The position numbers and the translations under genes were made by a program. A stretch of DNA of 64,000 nucleotides, from contig CAYYFQ010000002.1 in assembly GCA_964471475.1 (NCBI GenBank), forward strand, positions 1 to 64,000, in the 5' to 3' direction. Below are positions 1-8,932 of the stretch, piece after piece. The stretch comes from JAJNBD01 sp964471475. GTDB taxonomy: Bacteria; Pseudomonadota; Gammaproteobacteria; CAISUE01. Position 1 is the first letter of the stretch. Every line of letters begins with the position of its first letter. The notes below the pieces were generated by a model that saw only the letters and a list, made by a program, of their open reading frames with translations, was not told the origin of the DNA and searched no databases.

Positions 1-1
1 C

Positions 2-118
2 GCAGCAGTCTTCGCTGATATCACAACCGTTAGAAATTTTAGGGATACATTAGCAGAATATCCATTTGTAGAATATCCGTTTAATCAACTTTTTCTGTGT
101 CATTTGCACTTTTTGTGA
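2..118 (+). other. Possible 3' end of a gene cut by the window edge
   Basis: An open frame of 38 codons runs in from the left edge and stops at a TGA. It contains a near-repeat of the nonamer AGAATATCC. I recognise no family. It could be the tail of a gene starting outside the window, or chance. Confidence 0.2.
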
Positions 119-164
119 AGATGAGCTGTGACAAGGGTTAAAATTAGATAGCTTTGTTTTGTAC

Positions 165-214
165 TGTGTCACAAGCTTAAGATAACTGGCGAATACTTAT
201 CTGAAAGACTGTAG
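165..214. repeat. Family 2 palindromic repeat, one end only
   Basis: This matches one end of the family 2 element: a GTGTCACAAGCTTAAG core side followed by the terminal TATCTGAAAGACTGTAG. The other end is missing. The DUF498 gene on the minus strand reads into it, and the repeat supplies that gene's last 14 codons and stop. Confidence 0.75.
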
Positions 215-579
215 ATTATTAAAGCAGCTACTACGCGCCTATTTTCCGTAGTTAACAATTGGAAAGTGCGACAAGCGGCTCGCGTGTCCATAAATTCGCT
301 ACCTACACGATGGGCTCTCAGCCAGTTTAAAATTTTAGGCGTAGGAAAACATAAAGTGGTGCCGGTACCGATCAATAATATTTCAGGTTTTAAATCCACT
401 AAGGTTTCAAGATGAGGTATGGTGAGCTCGTGGATATGATGTACGGGCCACCGATCAATTAAGCGATCAGGAAGCGCAATGAGGCTATGGCGATAAATAT
501 GATCATTAATGGTGACGCTATCATCTTCGACACTTTTAATTTGTATTGTCGCGTGAGAGTGGATGGGGAGTAAATCCAT
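169..579 (-). CDS. Mth938-like / DUF498 domain protein
   Basis: This is a small soluble protein of the DUF498 (Mth938/NDUFAF3-like) family, whose bacterial function is not established. The family core is visible: an LLIGTG turn (residues 68-73), then FMDTRAACRTF (97-107), and a conserved helix rich in Asn, Arg and Val (to about 120). Length is normal at 136 residues. The last 14 residues, from Tyr123, and the stop codon are encoded by a family 2 repeat end, so the native C-terminus was probably replaced. The ATG at 579 follows an AGGT-type ribosome site. It is divergent from ftsZ, with an 87-bp gap that must hold both promoters. The family call is fairly sure; the role is unknown. Confidence 0.85.
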   Translation of the reverse strand: MDLLPIHSHATIQIKSVEDDSVTINDHIYRHSLIALPDRLIDRWPVHHIHELTIPHLETLVDLKPEILLIGTGTTLCFPTPKILNWLRAHRVGSEFMDTRAACRTFQLLTTENRRVVAALIIYSLSDKYSPVILSL

Positions 580-666
580 AGAAATTTGACCTTGCTTAAA
601 TACTTACCAATAGTATATTCTATAACCTTCGAAAACAACCCTTTAGCCAATTGAGAGAAAACACAT

Positions 667-1863
667 ATGTTTGAATTTAATGATGCTGGTTCACAGAGTG
701 CGGTGATTAAAGTTATCGGTGTCGGTGGCGGCGGTGGTAATGCAGTAGAGTATATGTTAAATCAAAATATTCAAGGTGTAGATGTGGTTTGTGCGAATAC
801 AGATGCGCAAGCATTAAATAAAGTCACTAGAGTTCCTATTACTTTGCAGTTAGGGGAAGAAATTACCAAAGGCTTAGGAGCTGGTGCTAATCCTGAAATA
901 GGGCGCCAAGCGGCTTATGCTGATCGTGAAAGAATTGTTGCGCTTCTTGAAGGAGCGGACATGGTATTTATTACGGCTGGGATGGGTGGTGGGACCGGAA
1001 CGGGAGCCGCACCCGTGGTCGCAGAGATTGCCAAAGAGATGGGTATTTTAACTGTTGCTGTAGTAACAAAACCTTTCTTATTTGAAGGTCGCAAACGTGC
1101 ACTGGTGGCTGAACAAGGTATTGAAGCTTTGGCGCGTACGGTTGACTCTTTAATTACTATTCCAAATAATCGTTTATTAACTGTTTTAGGTAAACAGATC
1201 AGCCTGCTTGAAGCTTTCAAAGCGGCTAATAATGTTTTATATGGTGCTGTCCAAGGTATCGCAGAATTAATCACTCGCCCCGGGTTAATCAACGTTGACT
1301 TTGCGGATGTACGTACTGTGATGGCAGAAATGGGTGTGGCTATGATGGGGATGGGCAGTGCTTCCGGTGAGAACCGTGCTCGCTTAGCTGCAGAATCTGC
1401 CATTGCAAGCCCATTATTGGAAGACACCAATTTATCAGGTGCTCGCGGTGTTTTAGTGAATATCACGGGGGGAATGGATTTATCGATTGGCGAATTTGAA
1501 GAAGTCGGAGAAGTTATCAAAAAAATCACTTCTGAAAATGCCACAGTTGTGGTAGGAACAGTGATTGAGCCTGATATGCAGGAAGAGATTCGGGTCACTA
1601 TTGTTGCAACAGGGTTAGGTCATCAAGCAGAAGTCGTGGCAGAGGAGGAAGAAAATACCAATGAAACGACAGACTTTCAAAAATACGATCGGCCTGCTTG
1701 GTTACGTAAGCAAGGGAATGGGGGAGCTACTCGTTTTAGTCGTAATGCCAATGCGGGAGTGCAAAACGCGGCGGCCAATAGGGTACCCGTCGATCCAGGA
1801 CAAGATATGAATCAATTTGATATTCCTGCTTTTTTACGTAAGCAAGATGAACAAGTAGGATGA
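667..1863 (+). CDS. ftsZ: Cell division protein FtsZ
   Basis: FtsZ is the tubulin-like GTPase that polymerises into the cytokinetic Z ring under the inner membrane. The tubulin signature GGGTGTG is at residues 107-113. The N-terminal glycine loop (20-24) and the GAGANP segment (71-76) are intact. The variable linker leads to a C-terminal peptide FDIPAFLRKQ (384-393), the docking site for FtsA and ZipA. A second, similar motif, YDRPAWLRKQ, lies at 340-349. Length (398) is normal. There is no ftsQ or ftsA upstream and no lpxC downstream, so the gene is outside the usual dcw cluster. Its stop overlaps the gmhB start (ATGA). Confidence 0.98.
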   Translation: MFEFNDAGSQSAVIKVIGVGGGGGNAVEYMLNQNIQGVDVVCANTDAQALNKVTRVPITLQLGEEITKGLGAGANPEIGRQAAYADRERIVALLEGADMVFITAGMGGGTGTGAAPVVAEIAKEMGILTVAVVTKPFLFEGRKRALVAEQGIEALARTVDSLITIPNNRLLTVLGKQISLLEAFKAANNVLYGAVQGIAELITRPGLINVDFADVRTVMAEMGVAMMGMGSASGENRARLAAESAIASPLLEDTNLSGARGVLVNITGGMDLSIGEFEEVGEVIKKITSENATVVVGTVIEPDMQEEIRVTIVATGLGHQAEVVAEEEENTNETTDFQKYDRPAWLRKQGNGGATRFSRNANAGVQNAAANRVPVDPGQDMNQFDIPAFLRKQDEQVG

Positions 1864-2405
1864 TCGCTAACCAAAAATTAATTATTTTAGACCGCGATGG
1901 GGTAATTAATATGGATTCCAAGGCCTATATTAAATCGCCTGAAGAATGGATCCCCATCGCAAAAAGTTTAGAAGCTATTCAATTACTCACGCAATTAGGT
2001 TTTACTATTGCCATCGTAACCAATCAATCAGGAGTGGGTCGGGGTTATTACGATCTTGCCACGCTTGCCGCTATTCATGAAAAAATGTTAAAAGCAATTC
2101 GAAAGGTAGGGGGTGAAATTGCAGCAATTTTTTTCTGTCCTCATACGCCCGAGGCAGGTTGTGATTGTCGAAAACCTAAAACCGGTTTGTTTAAACGCCT
2201 TCAAAATTATTTTCAATGTGATTTAAAAAATATTTGGGCGGTTGGGGACTCCAAGCGCGATATAGAAGCTGCAGTGAGCGTTGGATGCCAACCTGTCCTG
2301 GTAAAGACAGGAAATGGTGCGCAATTACTAGCCACTCAATCGTTGGAAAAAAATTGTTTAGTGTTTGATGATTTATGGGCCGTCGCTACCGCGTTGGATA
2401 AATAA
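1860..2405 (+). CDS. gmhB: D-glycero-beta-D-manno-heptose-1,7-bisphosphate 7-phosphatase
   Basis: GmhB is a HAD-superfamily phosphatase that removes the 7-phosphate from heptose bisphosphate during ADP-heptose synthesis for the LPS inner core. HAD motif I is DRDGVIN (11-17), with the nucleophile Asp11 and acid/base Asp13. The zinc-binding residues Cys93, His95, Cys101 and Cys103 are present, and VGDSKRD (128-134) is the metal-binding motif. Length (181) is standard. The ATG overlaps the ftsZ stop as ATGA, which implies translational coupling. hldD, the last enzyme of the same pathway, is at 27.8-28.8 kb. Related histidinol phosphatases share the fold, but the Cys-rich loop fits GmhB. Confidence 0.93.
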   Translation: MIANQKLIILDRDGVINMDSKAYIKSPEEWIPIAKSLEAIQLLTQLGFTIAIVTNQSGVGRGYYDLATLAAIHEKMLKAIRKVGGEIAAIFFCPHTPEAGCDCRKPKTGLFKRLQNYFQCDLKNIWAVGDSKRDIEAAVSVGCQPVLVKTGNGAQLLATQSLEKNCLVFDDLWAVATALDK

Positions 2406-2407
2406 TC

Positions 2408-4420
2408 ATGGCATCGCAATCCATTATTCGGGTATTAGTACCGGGCCCGTTTCAAGAACCTTTAGACTATTTATTGCCAGAAGATAAAGCGCCACCACCT
2501 ATTGGGGGGCGTGTCTGGGTTCCTTTGCGTAAAGGGCAAGAAGTGGGGGTGGTGGCAGAAGTGGCAAACTTTACTCACATTCCCATCAATAAACTAAAAT
2601 GGTTGCTTGATATCATCGATGATACACCGTTATTTTCTCCTCTTTATTTTGATTTTTTGAACTGGCTTAGTCGTTATTATCATGCACCACTTGGAGAAGT
2701 TTGCCAAATGGGCATGCCAAAAATTTTGCGGGAAGGTAAAAATATTCCGAGCAAAAAAAAATCTGCGGTTTCTTCTGAAAAAGGTTTTCCTCCTTCAGCA
2801 GTGGAATCTCCATTACAGCTCACTGTTTCTCAACAAACTGCTGTGAAGCGTATTCTCTCAAGTCAAGGTAGCTTTCAAGCTTTTTTGTTAAACGGTGCAA
2901 CGGGCAGTGGTAAGACAGAAGTGTATTTACAAGTGATAGCTGAAATTATAAAGCATGGGCAGCAGGCTTTAGTGCTCGTACCTGAAATTGGTTTAACCCC
3001 ACAAACAATGAGTCGCTTTGAAAAACGTTTTGGTAGTCAAATCTGTGCTTTGCATTCTGGACTAAACGATACAGAGCGTGCTTTGGCGTGGCAAGCGGCA
3101 CGTGTGGGAGAGGCGAAAGTAGTTATCGGCACACGTTCCGCTTTATTTGTGCCATTTAAAAATTTAGGCGTTATCATCGTCGATGAAGAACATGATAGCT
3201 CTTTTAAGCAGCAAGAAGGTATTCGTTATTCCGCACGCGATTGCGCTGTCGTGCTGGCTAACATGCTAAATATCCCTATTGTATTGGGATCTGCTACACC
3301 TTCAATAGAAAGTTTACACAATGCGCAAAAAAATCGTTATATTGAATTAACGCTTTTGGAGCGTGTGCAAGGTGCAAAAATGCCTACGTGGTATTTGATT
3401 GATCTTAGGCAAAAAAAATTACAAGATGGTTTATCTGAAGAGCTGCTAGCGCAAATCAAAAAACATCTCGAAGCTAACAAACAAGTGTTATTATTTTTAA
3501 ATCGTCGTGGTTTTGCGCCAGCATGGTTTTGTCCCGCATGTGGAATGTCACCGGAGTGTAAGCATTGTGATACGCGATTAACTTATCATGCTAAACCGCC
3601 TAAATTAGTGTGTCATCACTGTGGGCATTCCCAAAAAATTTATTTTCATTGCCAACAATGTCAAGCAAGTATGCAACCGTTGGGTTTTGGAACCCAACGA
3701 TTAGAAGAAACACTCCGGGAATATTTTCCAAAGACCCCTATTTTGCGAGTGGATCGCGATTCAACGACTAAAAAAAATAGTTTTGAAAAAATCTTAACGC
3801 AAGTGAATAAAGATGAATCGTTAATTTTGTTAGGTACGCAAATGTTAGCCAAAGGCCATCACTTTCCTGCCGTGACAATGGTGGGTATATTAAATGCAGA
3901 TAGTGGTTTATATAGCCCTGACTTTCGCGGTCCTGAACACTTAGCACAATTATTATTACAAGTGGCGGGAAGAGCGGGGCGTGCAGATTCACCAGGAGAG
4001 GTATTTGTGCAAACCTATTGGCCTGAACATCCTTTGTGGCATGATTTATGTAAGCCGCAAGGTTATATGCATTTTGCCAAAATTTGTTTGCAACAACGTG
4101 CATTGGCGGAATTACCTCCTTTTTATTATGCAGCGCTTATTGGAGCTGAAGCAAAAAATACAGAAGTAGCCCGTGATTTTTTAAAAGAAATTATGACGAT
4201 GAGTGAACTTCTTTGTGCATCAACTGTTTTACTTTTGGGGCCTATTGCTGCTTTGCAAGCCAAACGCGCAGGCTATTATCGCTCCCAAATTTTATGTATT
4301 AGTGCAAAGCGCCATGATTTGCAACAACTGCTTGCTCAATTGATTCCTCAAATATCCAAAATTAAATTAGCTAACAAAGTGCGTTGGTATTTGGATGTGG
4401 ATCCAGTGGAATTTTTATAA
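2408..4420 (+). CDS. priA: Primosomal protein N', replication-restart helicase PriA
   Basis: PriA recognises stalled forks and D-loops and reloads the replicative helicase. The N-terminal 3'-DNA-binding domain (about 1-105) precedes a superfamily 2 helicase core with Walker A GATGSGKT (163-170) and DEEH (259-262). Eight cysteines at 375, 378, 384, 387, 402, 405, 415 and 418 form the two zinc sites that split the helicase lobes. Length (670) is slightly below the E. coli protein. It starts two bases after the gmhB stop, so ftsZ-gmhB-priA are probably co-transcribed. No missing residue was noticed. Confidence 0.97.
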   Translation: MASQSIIRVLVPGPFQEPLDYLLPEDKAPPPIGGRVWVPLRKGQEVGVVAEVANFTHIPINKLKWLLDIIDDTPLFSPLYFDFLNWLSRYYHAPLGEVCQMGMPKILREGKNIPSKKKSAVSSEKGFPPSAVESPLQLTVSQQTAVKRILSSQGSFQAFLLNGATGSGKTEVYLQVIAEIIKHGQQALVLVPEIGLTPQTMSRFEKRFGSQICALHSGLNDTERALAWQAARVGEAKVVIGTRSALFVPFKNLGVIIVDEEHDSSFKQQEGIRYSARDCAVVLANMLNIPIVLGSATPSIESLHNAQKNRYIELTLLERVQGAKMPTWYLIDLRQKKLQDGLSEELLAQIKKHLEANKQVLLFLNRRGFAPAWFCPACGMSPECKHCDTRLTYHAKPPKLVCHHCGHSQKIYFHCQQCQASMQPLGFGTQRLEETLREYFPKTPILRVDRDSTTKKNSFEKILTQVNKDESLILLGTQMLAKGHHFPAVTMVGILNADSGLYSPDFRGPEHLAQLLLQVAGRAGRADSPGEVFVQTYWPEHPLWHDLCKPQGYMHFAKICLQQRALAELPPFYYAALIGAEAKNTEVARDFLKEIMTMSELLCASTVLLLGPIAALQAKRAGYYRSQILCISAKRHDLQQLLAQLIPQISKIKLANKVRWYLDVDPVEFL

Positions 4421-4544
4421 GGCATGAGTTTCACCTACTTTTCCTTTATGCTCGATTTGTCAGAGGCTTCCCTCGCATTTGCTATACCAAGGCCTTTCGC
4501 TTAGAATGGCCTTCTTGAAAAAATAAACCAGAAGTGGAGAATGC

Positions 4545-4778
4545 ATGGCTAAAGAAGATATTATTGAGATGGAAGGCGTCGTTTCGCAAGCTTTACCTAA
4601 TACTATGTTTCGCGTCCAGCTGGATAGTGGACACACCATTTTGTGCCACGTGTCTGGAAAAATGCGTAAGAATTATATTCGAATTTTGGAAGGGGATCGT
4701 GTGCGTGTCGAAATGACCCCTTATGATTTAACTAAAGGACGCATTATTTTTAGAAAAATAGATGGGAAACCGGCTTAG
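4545..4778 (+). CDS. infA: Translation initiation factor IF-1
   Basis: IF-1 binds the ribosomal A site during initiation. The protein is a single S1-like OB fold, starting MAKEDIIEMEGVV and containing the hallmark HVSGKMRKNYIRIL stretch and the PYDLTKGRI strand. At 77 residues it is a little longer than the usual 72 because of the tail DGKPA. A GTGGAG ribosome site precedes the ATG. The 124-bp gap after priA suggests its own promoter. It converges on rpmA, with a palindromic repeat and a strong terminator between them. Confidence 0.97.
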   Translation: MAKEDIIEMEGVVSQALPNTMFRVQLDSGHTILCHVSGKMRKNYIRILEGDRVRVEMTPYDLTKGRIIFRKIDGKPA

Positions 4779-4783
4779 TATTA

Positions 4784-4826
4784 TATAGTCTTTCAGATTT
4801 CACGACTAATTATCTGAAAGACTATA
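4784..4826. repeat. Family 2 palindromic repeat, internally deleted
   Basis: A perfect 15-bp inverted repeat (TATAGTCTTTCAGAT and its complement, 4784-4798 and 4812-4826) with a 13-bp loop. The arms match the ends of the longer family 2 elements, so this looks like a copy that lost its centre. It lies 5 bp after infA and could form a hairpin in its transcript. Confidence 0.75.
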
Positions 4827-4860
4827 GAGGTAAAAGCCAAACTGCAATAAAAATTTTTTA

Positions 4861-4896
4861 AATATAAAAACCCGCTCTTAGGCGGGTTTTTATATT
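4861..4896. terminator. Bidirectional rho-independent terminator
   Basis: A 15-bp perfect inverted repeat (AATATAAAAACCCGC on the left arm) around a short loop. The stem is GC-rich with A/T tracts on both sides, so it can stop transcription from infA on the plus strand and rpmA on the minus strand. Confidence 0.9.
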
Positions 4897-4922
4897 TAGA
4901 GATAAGCAGATGGGTTGATAAT

Positions 4923-5186
4923 CTATGATGCTCTTTCTTCTACGCTTACCACTTGACGTAACGGGCGACCACCCAATTTAAATTGAACTACACCCGCAGT
5001 TAAAGCAAATAAAGTGTGGTCTTTACCGATGCCTACATTTTTACCAGCGCGATATTTAGTGCCGCGTTGACGAATAATGATATTGCCGGCTAATACAGCT
5101 TCGCCACCAAATTTTTTTAAACCAAGCCGTTTCGAGTGCGAATCGCGACCATTTTTTGTACTACCACCAGCTTTTTTCGTTGCCAT
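4923..5186 (-). CDS. rpmA: 50S ribosomal protein L27
   Basis: L27 sits near the peptidyl-transferase centre. The N-terminus MATKKAGGSTKNGRDSHSKR is the standard L27 tail that reaches into the active site, and GGEAVLAGNIIIRQRGT follows as expected. Length is 87. It is 10 bp downstream of rplU on the same strand, the usual rplU-rpmA order. The obg gene that often follows is absent; infA lies convergent instead. Identification is secure. Confidence 0.98.
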   Translation of the reverse strand: MATKKAGGSTKNGRDSHSKRLGLKKFGGEAVLAGNIIIRQRGTKYRAGKNVGIGKDHTLFALTAGVVQFKLGGRPLRQVVSVEERAS

Positions 5187-5196
5187 GTCTTATCTC

Positions 5197-5511
5197 CTAG
5201 CTCGCCTTAATTTGAGTAATTTTTACTTGCGTAAAGCTTTGGCGATGCCCCATTTGTTTACGATGATGTTTACGTCGACGAAACTTAATAATTTTAACTT
5301 TATCTAAGCGACCTTGATGAGTGACTTCAGCAGTGACTGAAGCCTTATCAACGTTAGGAGTACCAATGGTGATTTTTTCACCGTCTACAAGCATTAATAC
5401 GTTATCGAAATTGACAGATGTGCCAACATCGGCTGGTAATTTTTCTATTCTTAGGGTATCTCCCTCGGCTACTTTGTATTGTTTGCCGCCGGTGATGATG
5501 ACTGCGTACAT
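5197..5511 (-). CDS. rplU: 50S ribosomal protein L21
   Basis: L21 binds 23S rRNA in the large subunit. The sequence MYAVIITGGKQYKVAEGD is diagnostic, and the C-terminal KFRRRKHHRKQMGHRQ is the conserved rRNA-binding stretch. The ATG at 5511 is chosen because it follows GGAG by six bases; an in-frame TTG four codons upstream overlaps that ribosome site and is unlikely to be used. The product is 104 residues, the family norm. It forms an operon with rpmA. Confidence 0.97.
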   Translation of the reverse strand: MYAVIITGGKQYKVAEGDTLRIEKLPADVGTSVNFDNVLMLVDGEKITIGTPNVDKASVTAEVTHQGRLDKVKIIKFRRRKHHRKQMGHRQSFTQVKITQIKAS

Positions 5512-5569
5512 GGAAAACTCCAAAATTTATCTAAAATCATTTGAAAAAGGCTAATAAGTTTATCAGGAA

Positions 5570-5601
5570 ATCTATCGTCCCGCAAGCGTTTGTTTTGTCA
5601 A
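5570..5601 (-). promoter_or_regulatory. Candidate sigma70 promoter for rplU-rpmA
   Basis: On the minus strand a perfect TTGACA (complement of 5596-5601) is followed 17-19 bases later by a weak CGATAGAT -10 region, about 70 bases before the rplU start. The -35 box is strong and the -10 box poor, so the call is tentative. Confidence 0.45.
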
Positions 5602-5714
5602 TGGTTTATTCTCATGGCTAGGCATATTAAGTTTTTTGTCTATTTTGCCATTAAGCTTCTATTAATATTTCTTTGCTAAAATTAGCATATTTTTTATTTT
5701 ACTAGGAAAATTTT

Positions 5715-7112
5715 ATGGGTATCGATAGTAGCTCACCACAAACTCAACCACTTGATGAAGCAACGTTACAATTTTGCCGCTATGCCGAATATATTAATAC
5801 TTATGGTCGCACAAATGGGGGTATTGAGCACCTTGAGGTGAAAAACATCAGAGGGCCTGGTGGTCAATCTTTATTACATGTTGTTATGGAAAAATATTTA
5901 GAGGGACCGATGGACGAAGAGAATTTGAGATTTTTAAATGGAGTGGTAGCGCAGTTAATTGACTCAGATCTTGACCCTTTGGTGATGAACAGCGACGGTT
6001 TTAACGCCTTATGTTTTTTTCTAAAAGCGACCGATCAGAATATTATAGGTGTTTCCCAAGGCATAGAGAACTTATTTAACTGTATCAAGGAAAAATATCC
6101 TGATCGCTATCTCGATATTCTTATTAAGTTACTTGAAGGGGAGATTCTAGAAAACAGGTACTTAAAAAAGACTCCTTATATCTCGTGTATCTTGGATATC
6201 GTATCTCGCGTTTGTGGAGATGATTTTGAGCGGTTCGTTATTGCAGCGCTCACTTCTCGTGGCGCTTATTCTTACTTCGACCCTAACACAAGAGCATTTG
6301 CCGAGGTAATTTTTGCATGGTTATTATCCAAACCACCTGGTGTTTGTCGACAGCTTTTACCTAATCAGGATGTAATAGCAAAGAAAATTTCCTCACTTCC
6401 GTATTGGGAATATACATCCTCTGTGGTGGCCCCCCAACTATCTCCGGTGTTAACAGACAAGCCTCAGACATTAGAAGTGCTTTTAATACCATTTTTACTT
6501 CATTATAATTTTTTGAAGGAAACGATTCTGGAGTTTGCCATGATGCCTGCTCCTAACACTTTTTATCCAACTTTTGTTTATTGTCTTTTAAGGTATTATA
6601 ATGTGTTTGAAAATGAGGCACAATGCTTAAGTGAGCCATTTAAAAAACTTTTTAATAAAGTAGGGTATTTTTTTTCCTACCCTGAACGTTGTCATATTCT
6701 TCTACGCTTTGTAACATTTTTAGAACAAGCAAGGCACGAGCGGGATGCTTCAAATTTGTTAATGGCAGAGGCGGCTGCACCTGCACAAGCAGCAATTTTC
6801 CTAACTGAAAATATGTCAGCGGAAGAAAAAATACATTCCTTACCTTTCCTCATGTTAGACAGAGTAATTGCAGAACATTCACTACTATGCTATAGAAATT
6901 ATACGCAAAAAGTACTCCCGTCAATAAGTGCCCTATTTCATTCTACGGAAATATCTTTAGCAACATCTCCATTGATTCTTGCCTGTCAAGGTGTGTTGAG
7001 CGAAATGGCACAGCTGCCCACTGAACCTTCTGAAGAGTTAACCCCTGACGCATTAAAGTTTATAACGCTTTGCACAGAAAACGAGGTCCCATTACCGAAA
7101 TTGCAAGGGTAA
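5715..7112 (+). CDS. Orphan protein with an ankyrin-like unit, candidate effector
   Basis: I do not recognise this 465-residue protein. It has no signal peptide and no obvious membrane segment. Residues 50-104 (GQSLLHVV, then a helix, DLDPLVMNSDGFNALCFFLK) resemble a degenerate ankyrin repeat pair. The rest is predicted helical. A glutamate-rich patch (EPSEEL) lies within the last 35 residues, a feature of some Dot/Icm substrates. It stands alone behind an AT-rich upstream region, with an AGGAAAA ribosome site before the ATG. A host-directed role is inference from the ankyrin-like unit, the orphan status and the probable lineage. Confidence 0.7.
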   Translation: MGIDSSSPQTQPLDEATLQFCRYAEYINTYGRTNGGIEHLEVKNIRGPGGQSLLHVVMEKYLEGPMDEENLRFLNGVVAQLIDSDLDPLVMNSDGFNALCFFLKATDQNIIGVSQGIENLFNCIKEKYPDRYLDILIKLLEGEILENRYLKKTPYISCILDIVSRVCGDDFERFVIAALTSRGAYSYFDPNTRAFAEVIFAWLLSKPPGVCRQLLPNQDVIAKKISSLPYWEYTSSVVAPQLSPVLTDKPQTLEVLLIPFLLHYNFLKETILEFAMMPAPNTFYPTFVYCLLRYYNVFENEAQCLSEPFKKLFNKVGYFFSYPERCHILLRFVTFLEQARHERDASNLLMAEAAAPAQAAIFLTENMSAEEKIHSLPFLMLDRVIAEHSLLCYRNYTQKVLPSISALFHSTEISLATSPLILACQGVLSEMAQLPTEPSEELTPDALKFITLCTENEVPLPKLQG

Positions 7113-7275
7113 AATAGATTTTTTGCATTCCTTTGTCTTTTTTTGATAGCGTCGTTGCCTTTTGTTCTTGGTGCTCAGGTATGTTTTTATACAGTCGCTC
7201 CTCGAGCAGCAACGCGCGTTGCTCTCAAAACAAAATACTATGTGATGCTAGAAGTCTAATGAATGAGATGTCTAA

Positions 7276-8832
7276 TTAGTGCTGACTGATAGACTTACGC
7301 TTCGATAATTGAATCGTGATATAAAAAATCACTAAGGTTAATAAGCCAATCGCTGCAAAATCGTCACCAAAAGGGAGTTTATTCCTTCCATGACCAAAAC
7401 TACCATAGAAAGAGATCACCGCCATCCCTGAAAAGTATGGTGCTACCCACCAGGCGTATTTCCACGCATGCCAAAAATATTTACGACTTTTGCGAAAAGA
7501 GAAAAAAATAAATAAAACGCACCCAATTAGCATAGCTATCATCATTTTGGAGACGGTGTGCCACCCCGTCCAATAAATTAATAAGTTACAGATATAAAAA
7601 GCGATTATTCCGAAAAAATTGGCGCAAGGCAGACGAAATGGTCTTGTGTGATGCGGATGAGTATGGCGTAAAGCAATTAAAGCCACGGGCCCAATAATAC
7701 AAGAAGTAATAAAACAAGAAATAATAAAGCTTGCCATTTTTTGCCAAGCAGGAAAAGGCAGTAACAATACTAAGCCTGCCAGATAGTTAACTAGCATCCC
7801 GCGTAATGGCACACCTCGCTTAGAAAGCTTGTGTAAAAAATTCGGGAAAAAACCAATGTCACTTAAACTGTAGCTTACTCGTGCAGCAGAAGTGGTGAAA
7901 ATAAGACCTGTTCCAAAAGGAGAAATGACAGCGTCGGCGTAAATAATAATCACAAACCAACCAATCCCAAGTGCACTGATAATTCCTGCAAATGGGCCAC
8001 TATCCCCCACAAATTGCAGCTTATGCCATCCATCTAATAAATTGCTTGGGGATAAAGCCCCAATAAACACTATTTGTAAGCTGACATAAAGTAACATGCA
8101 AAAAAAGATGGAGCTAATTAAAGCCATAGGAATATTACGTTGAGGGTTTTTAGTTTCCGCGGCTAATTGCAAAATAGTATTTGAGCCAATGAAGGAATAA
8201 ATAACGCCTCCCAACGGCAAAGCAGCGAGTATCCCATGCCAACCAAAGGGTGCGAAACCTCCATTGGCAGGTGCATGAAAATTACTACTATGAAAACTTA
8301 TGGTGAATAATAAAAGAATAGTAGCTGTAGGAACAATGAGCTTCAGCGATGTGATGATGCTATTCGAACGACTAAAAAATTTAGCGCCATAATAATTTAA
8401 AGCACACATGAGCAGCATAACAAGAGCAGCGGCGAGAATGCCTTTGTCGGTTAAAACTGTGGTAGTGTCTTCTTTTTGGACTAAACTGGGAATATAGTTT
8501 GCTGCATATTGAATCATGGCGAGGCTTTCAATGGGTGCTACACTGACGCTTGAAATCCATACCATCCAGCCCGTGATAAAGCTTACTAAAGCGCCATAGC
8601 TTTTATGCGCATATTGCACGATTCCCCCCGCAACAGGGAAAGCGCTTCCTAACTCTGCAAAAGTTAGCGCGATAAAAATCATGAGGCATGCTCCTAGTAT
8701 CCAAGAAATAATCGCGGAGGGACCAGCGATTTGTGCGGCGTACAAGGGCCCAAAAAGCCAACCTGAACCAAGAATGCTACCGATTCCTGCAAATAAGAGA
8801 CCGAGAGCCCCAATAGACCGTTTGAATTCCAT
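7276..8832 (-). CDS. APC-superfamily amino acid permease
   Basis: This is an inner-membrane transporter of the amino acid-polyamine-organocation family. The first helix carries the substrate-binding glycine motif (GIGSILGSGWLFGP, about residues 16-29), followed by LTFAELGSAFPVAGG. About 12 membrane segments are visible over 518 residues. The substrate cannot be read from the sequence. It stands alone, divergent from the MFS gene at 8933. Host-associated gammaproteobacteria often carry several such permeases for host amino acids. Confidence 0.9.
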   Translation of the reverse strand: MEFKRSIGALGLLFAGIGSILGSGWLFGPLYAAQIAGPSAIISWILGACLMIFIALTFAELGSAFPVAGGIVQYAHKSYGALVSFITGWMVWISSVSVAPIESLAMIQYAANYIPSLVQKEDTTTVLTDKGILAAALVMLLMCALNYYGAKFFSRSNSIITSLKLIVPTATILLLFTISFHSSNFHAPANGGFAPFGWHGILAALPLGGVIYSFIGSNTILQLAAETKNPQRNIPMALISSIFFCMLLYVSLQIVFIGALSPSNLLDGWHKLQFVGDSGPFAGIISALGIGWFVIIIYADAVISPFGTGLIFTTSAARVSYSLSDIGFFPNFLHKLSKRGVPLRGMLVNYLAGLVLLLPFPAWQKMASFIISCFITSCIIGPVALIALRHTHPHHTRPFRLPCANFFGIIAFYICNLLIYWTGWHTVSKMMIAMLIGCVLFIFFSFRKSRKYFWHAWKYAWWVAPYFSGMAVISFYGSFGHGRNKLPFGDDFAAIGLLTLVIFYITIQLSKRKSISQH

Positions 8833-8932
8833 GAGTGTAATTGTTAAATATTTAAGGGCTTAATGATCTCGTGGTGTGGATGTTTTGTCAACTTTAAACT
8901 GTTAAAATAGCAACTTTTTGGATGAAATTGGC

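Noticed and set aside
915..1598. 227-codon open frame antisense to ftsZ
   Set aside because: Shadow of the strongly coding ftsZ frame, with no family match or ribosome site.
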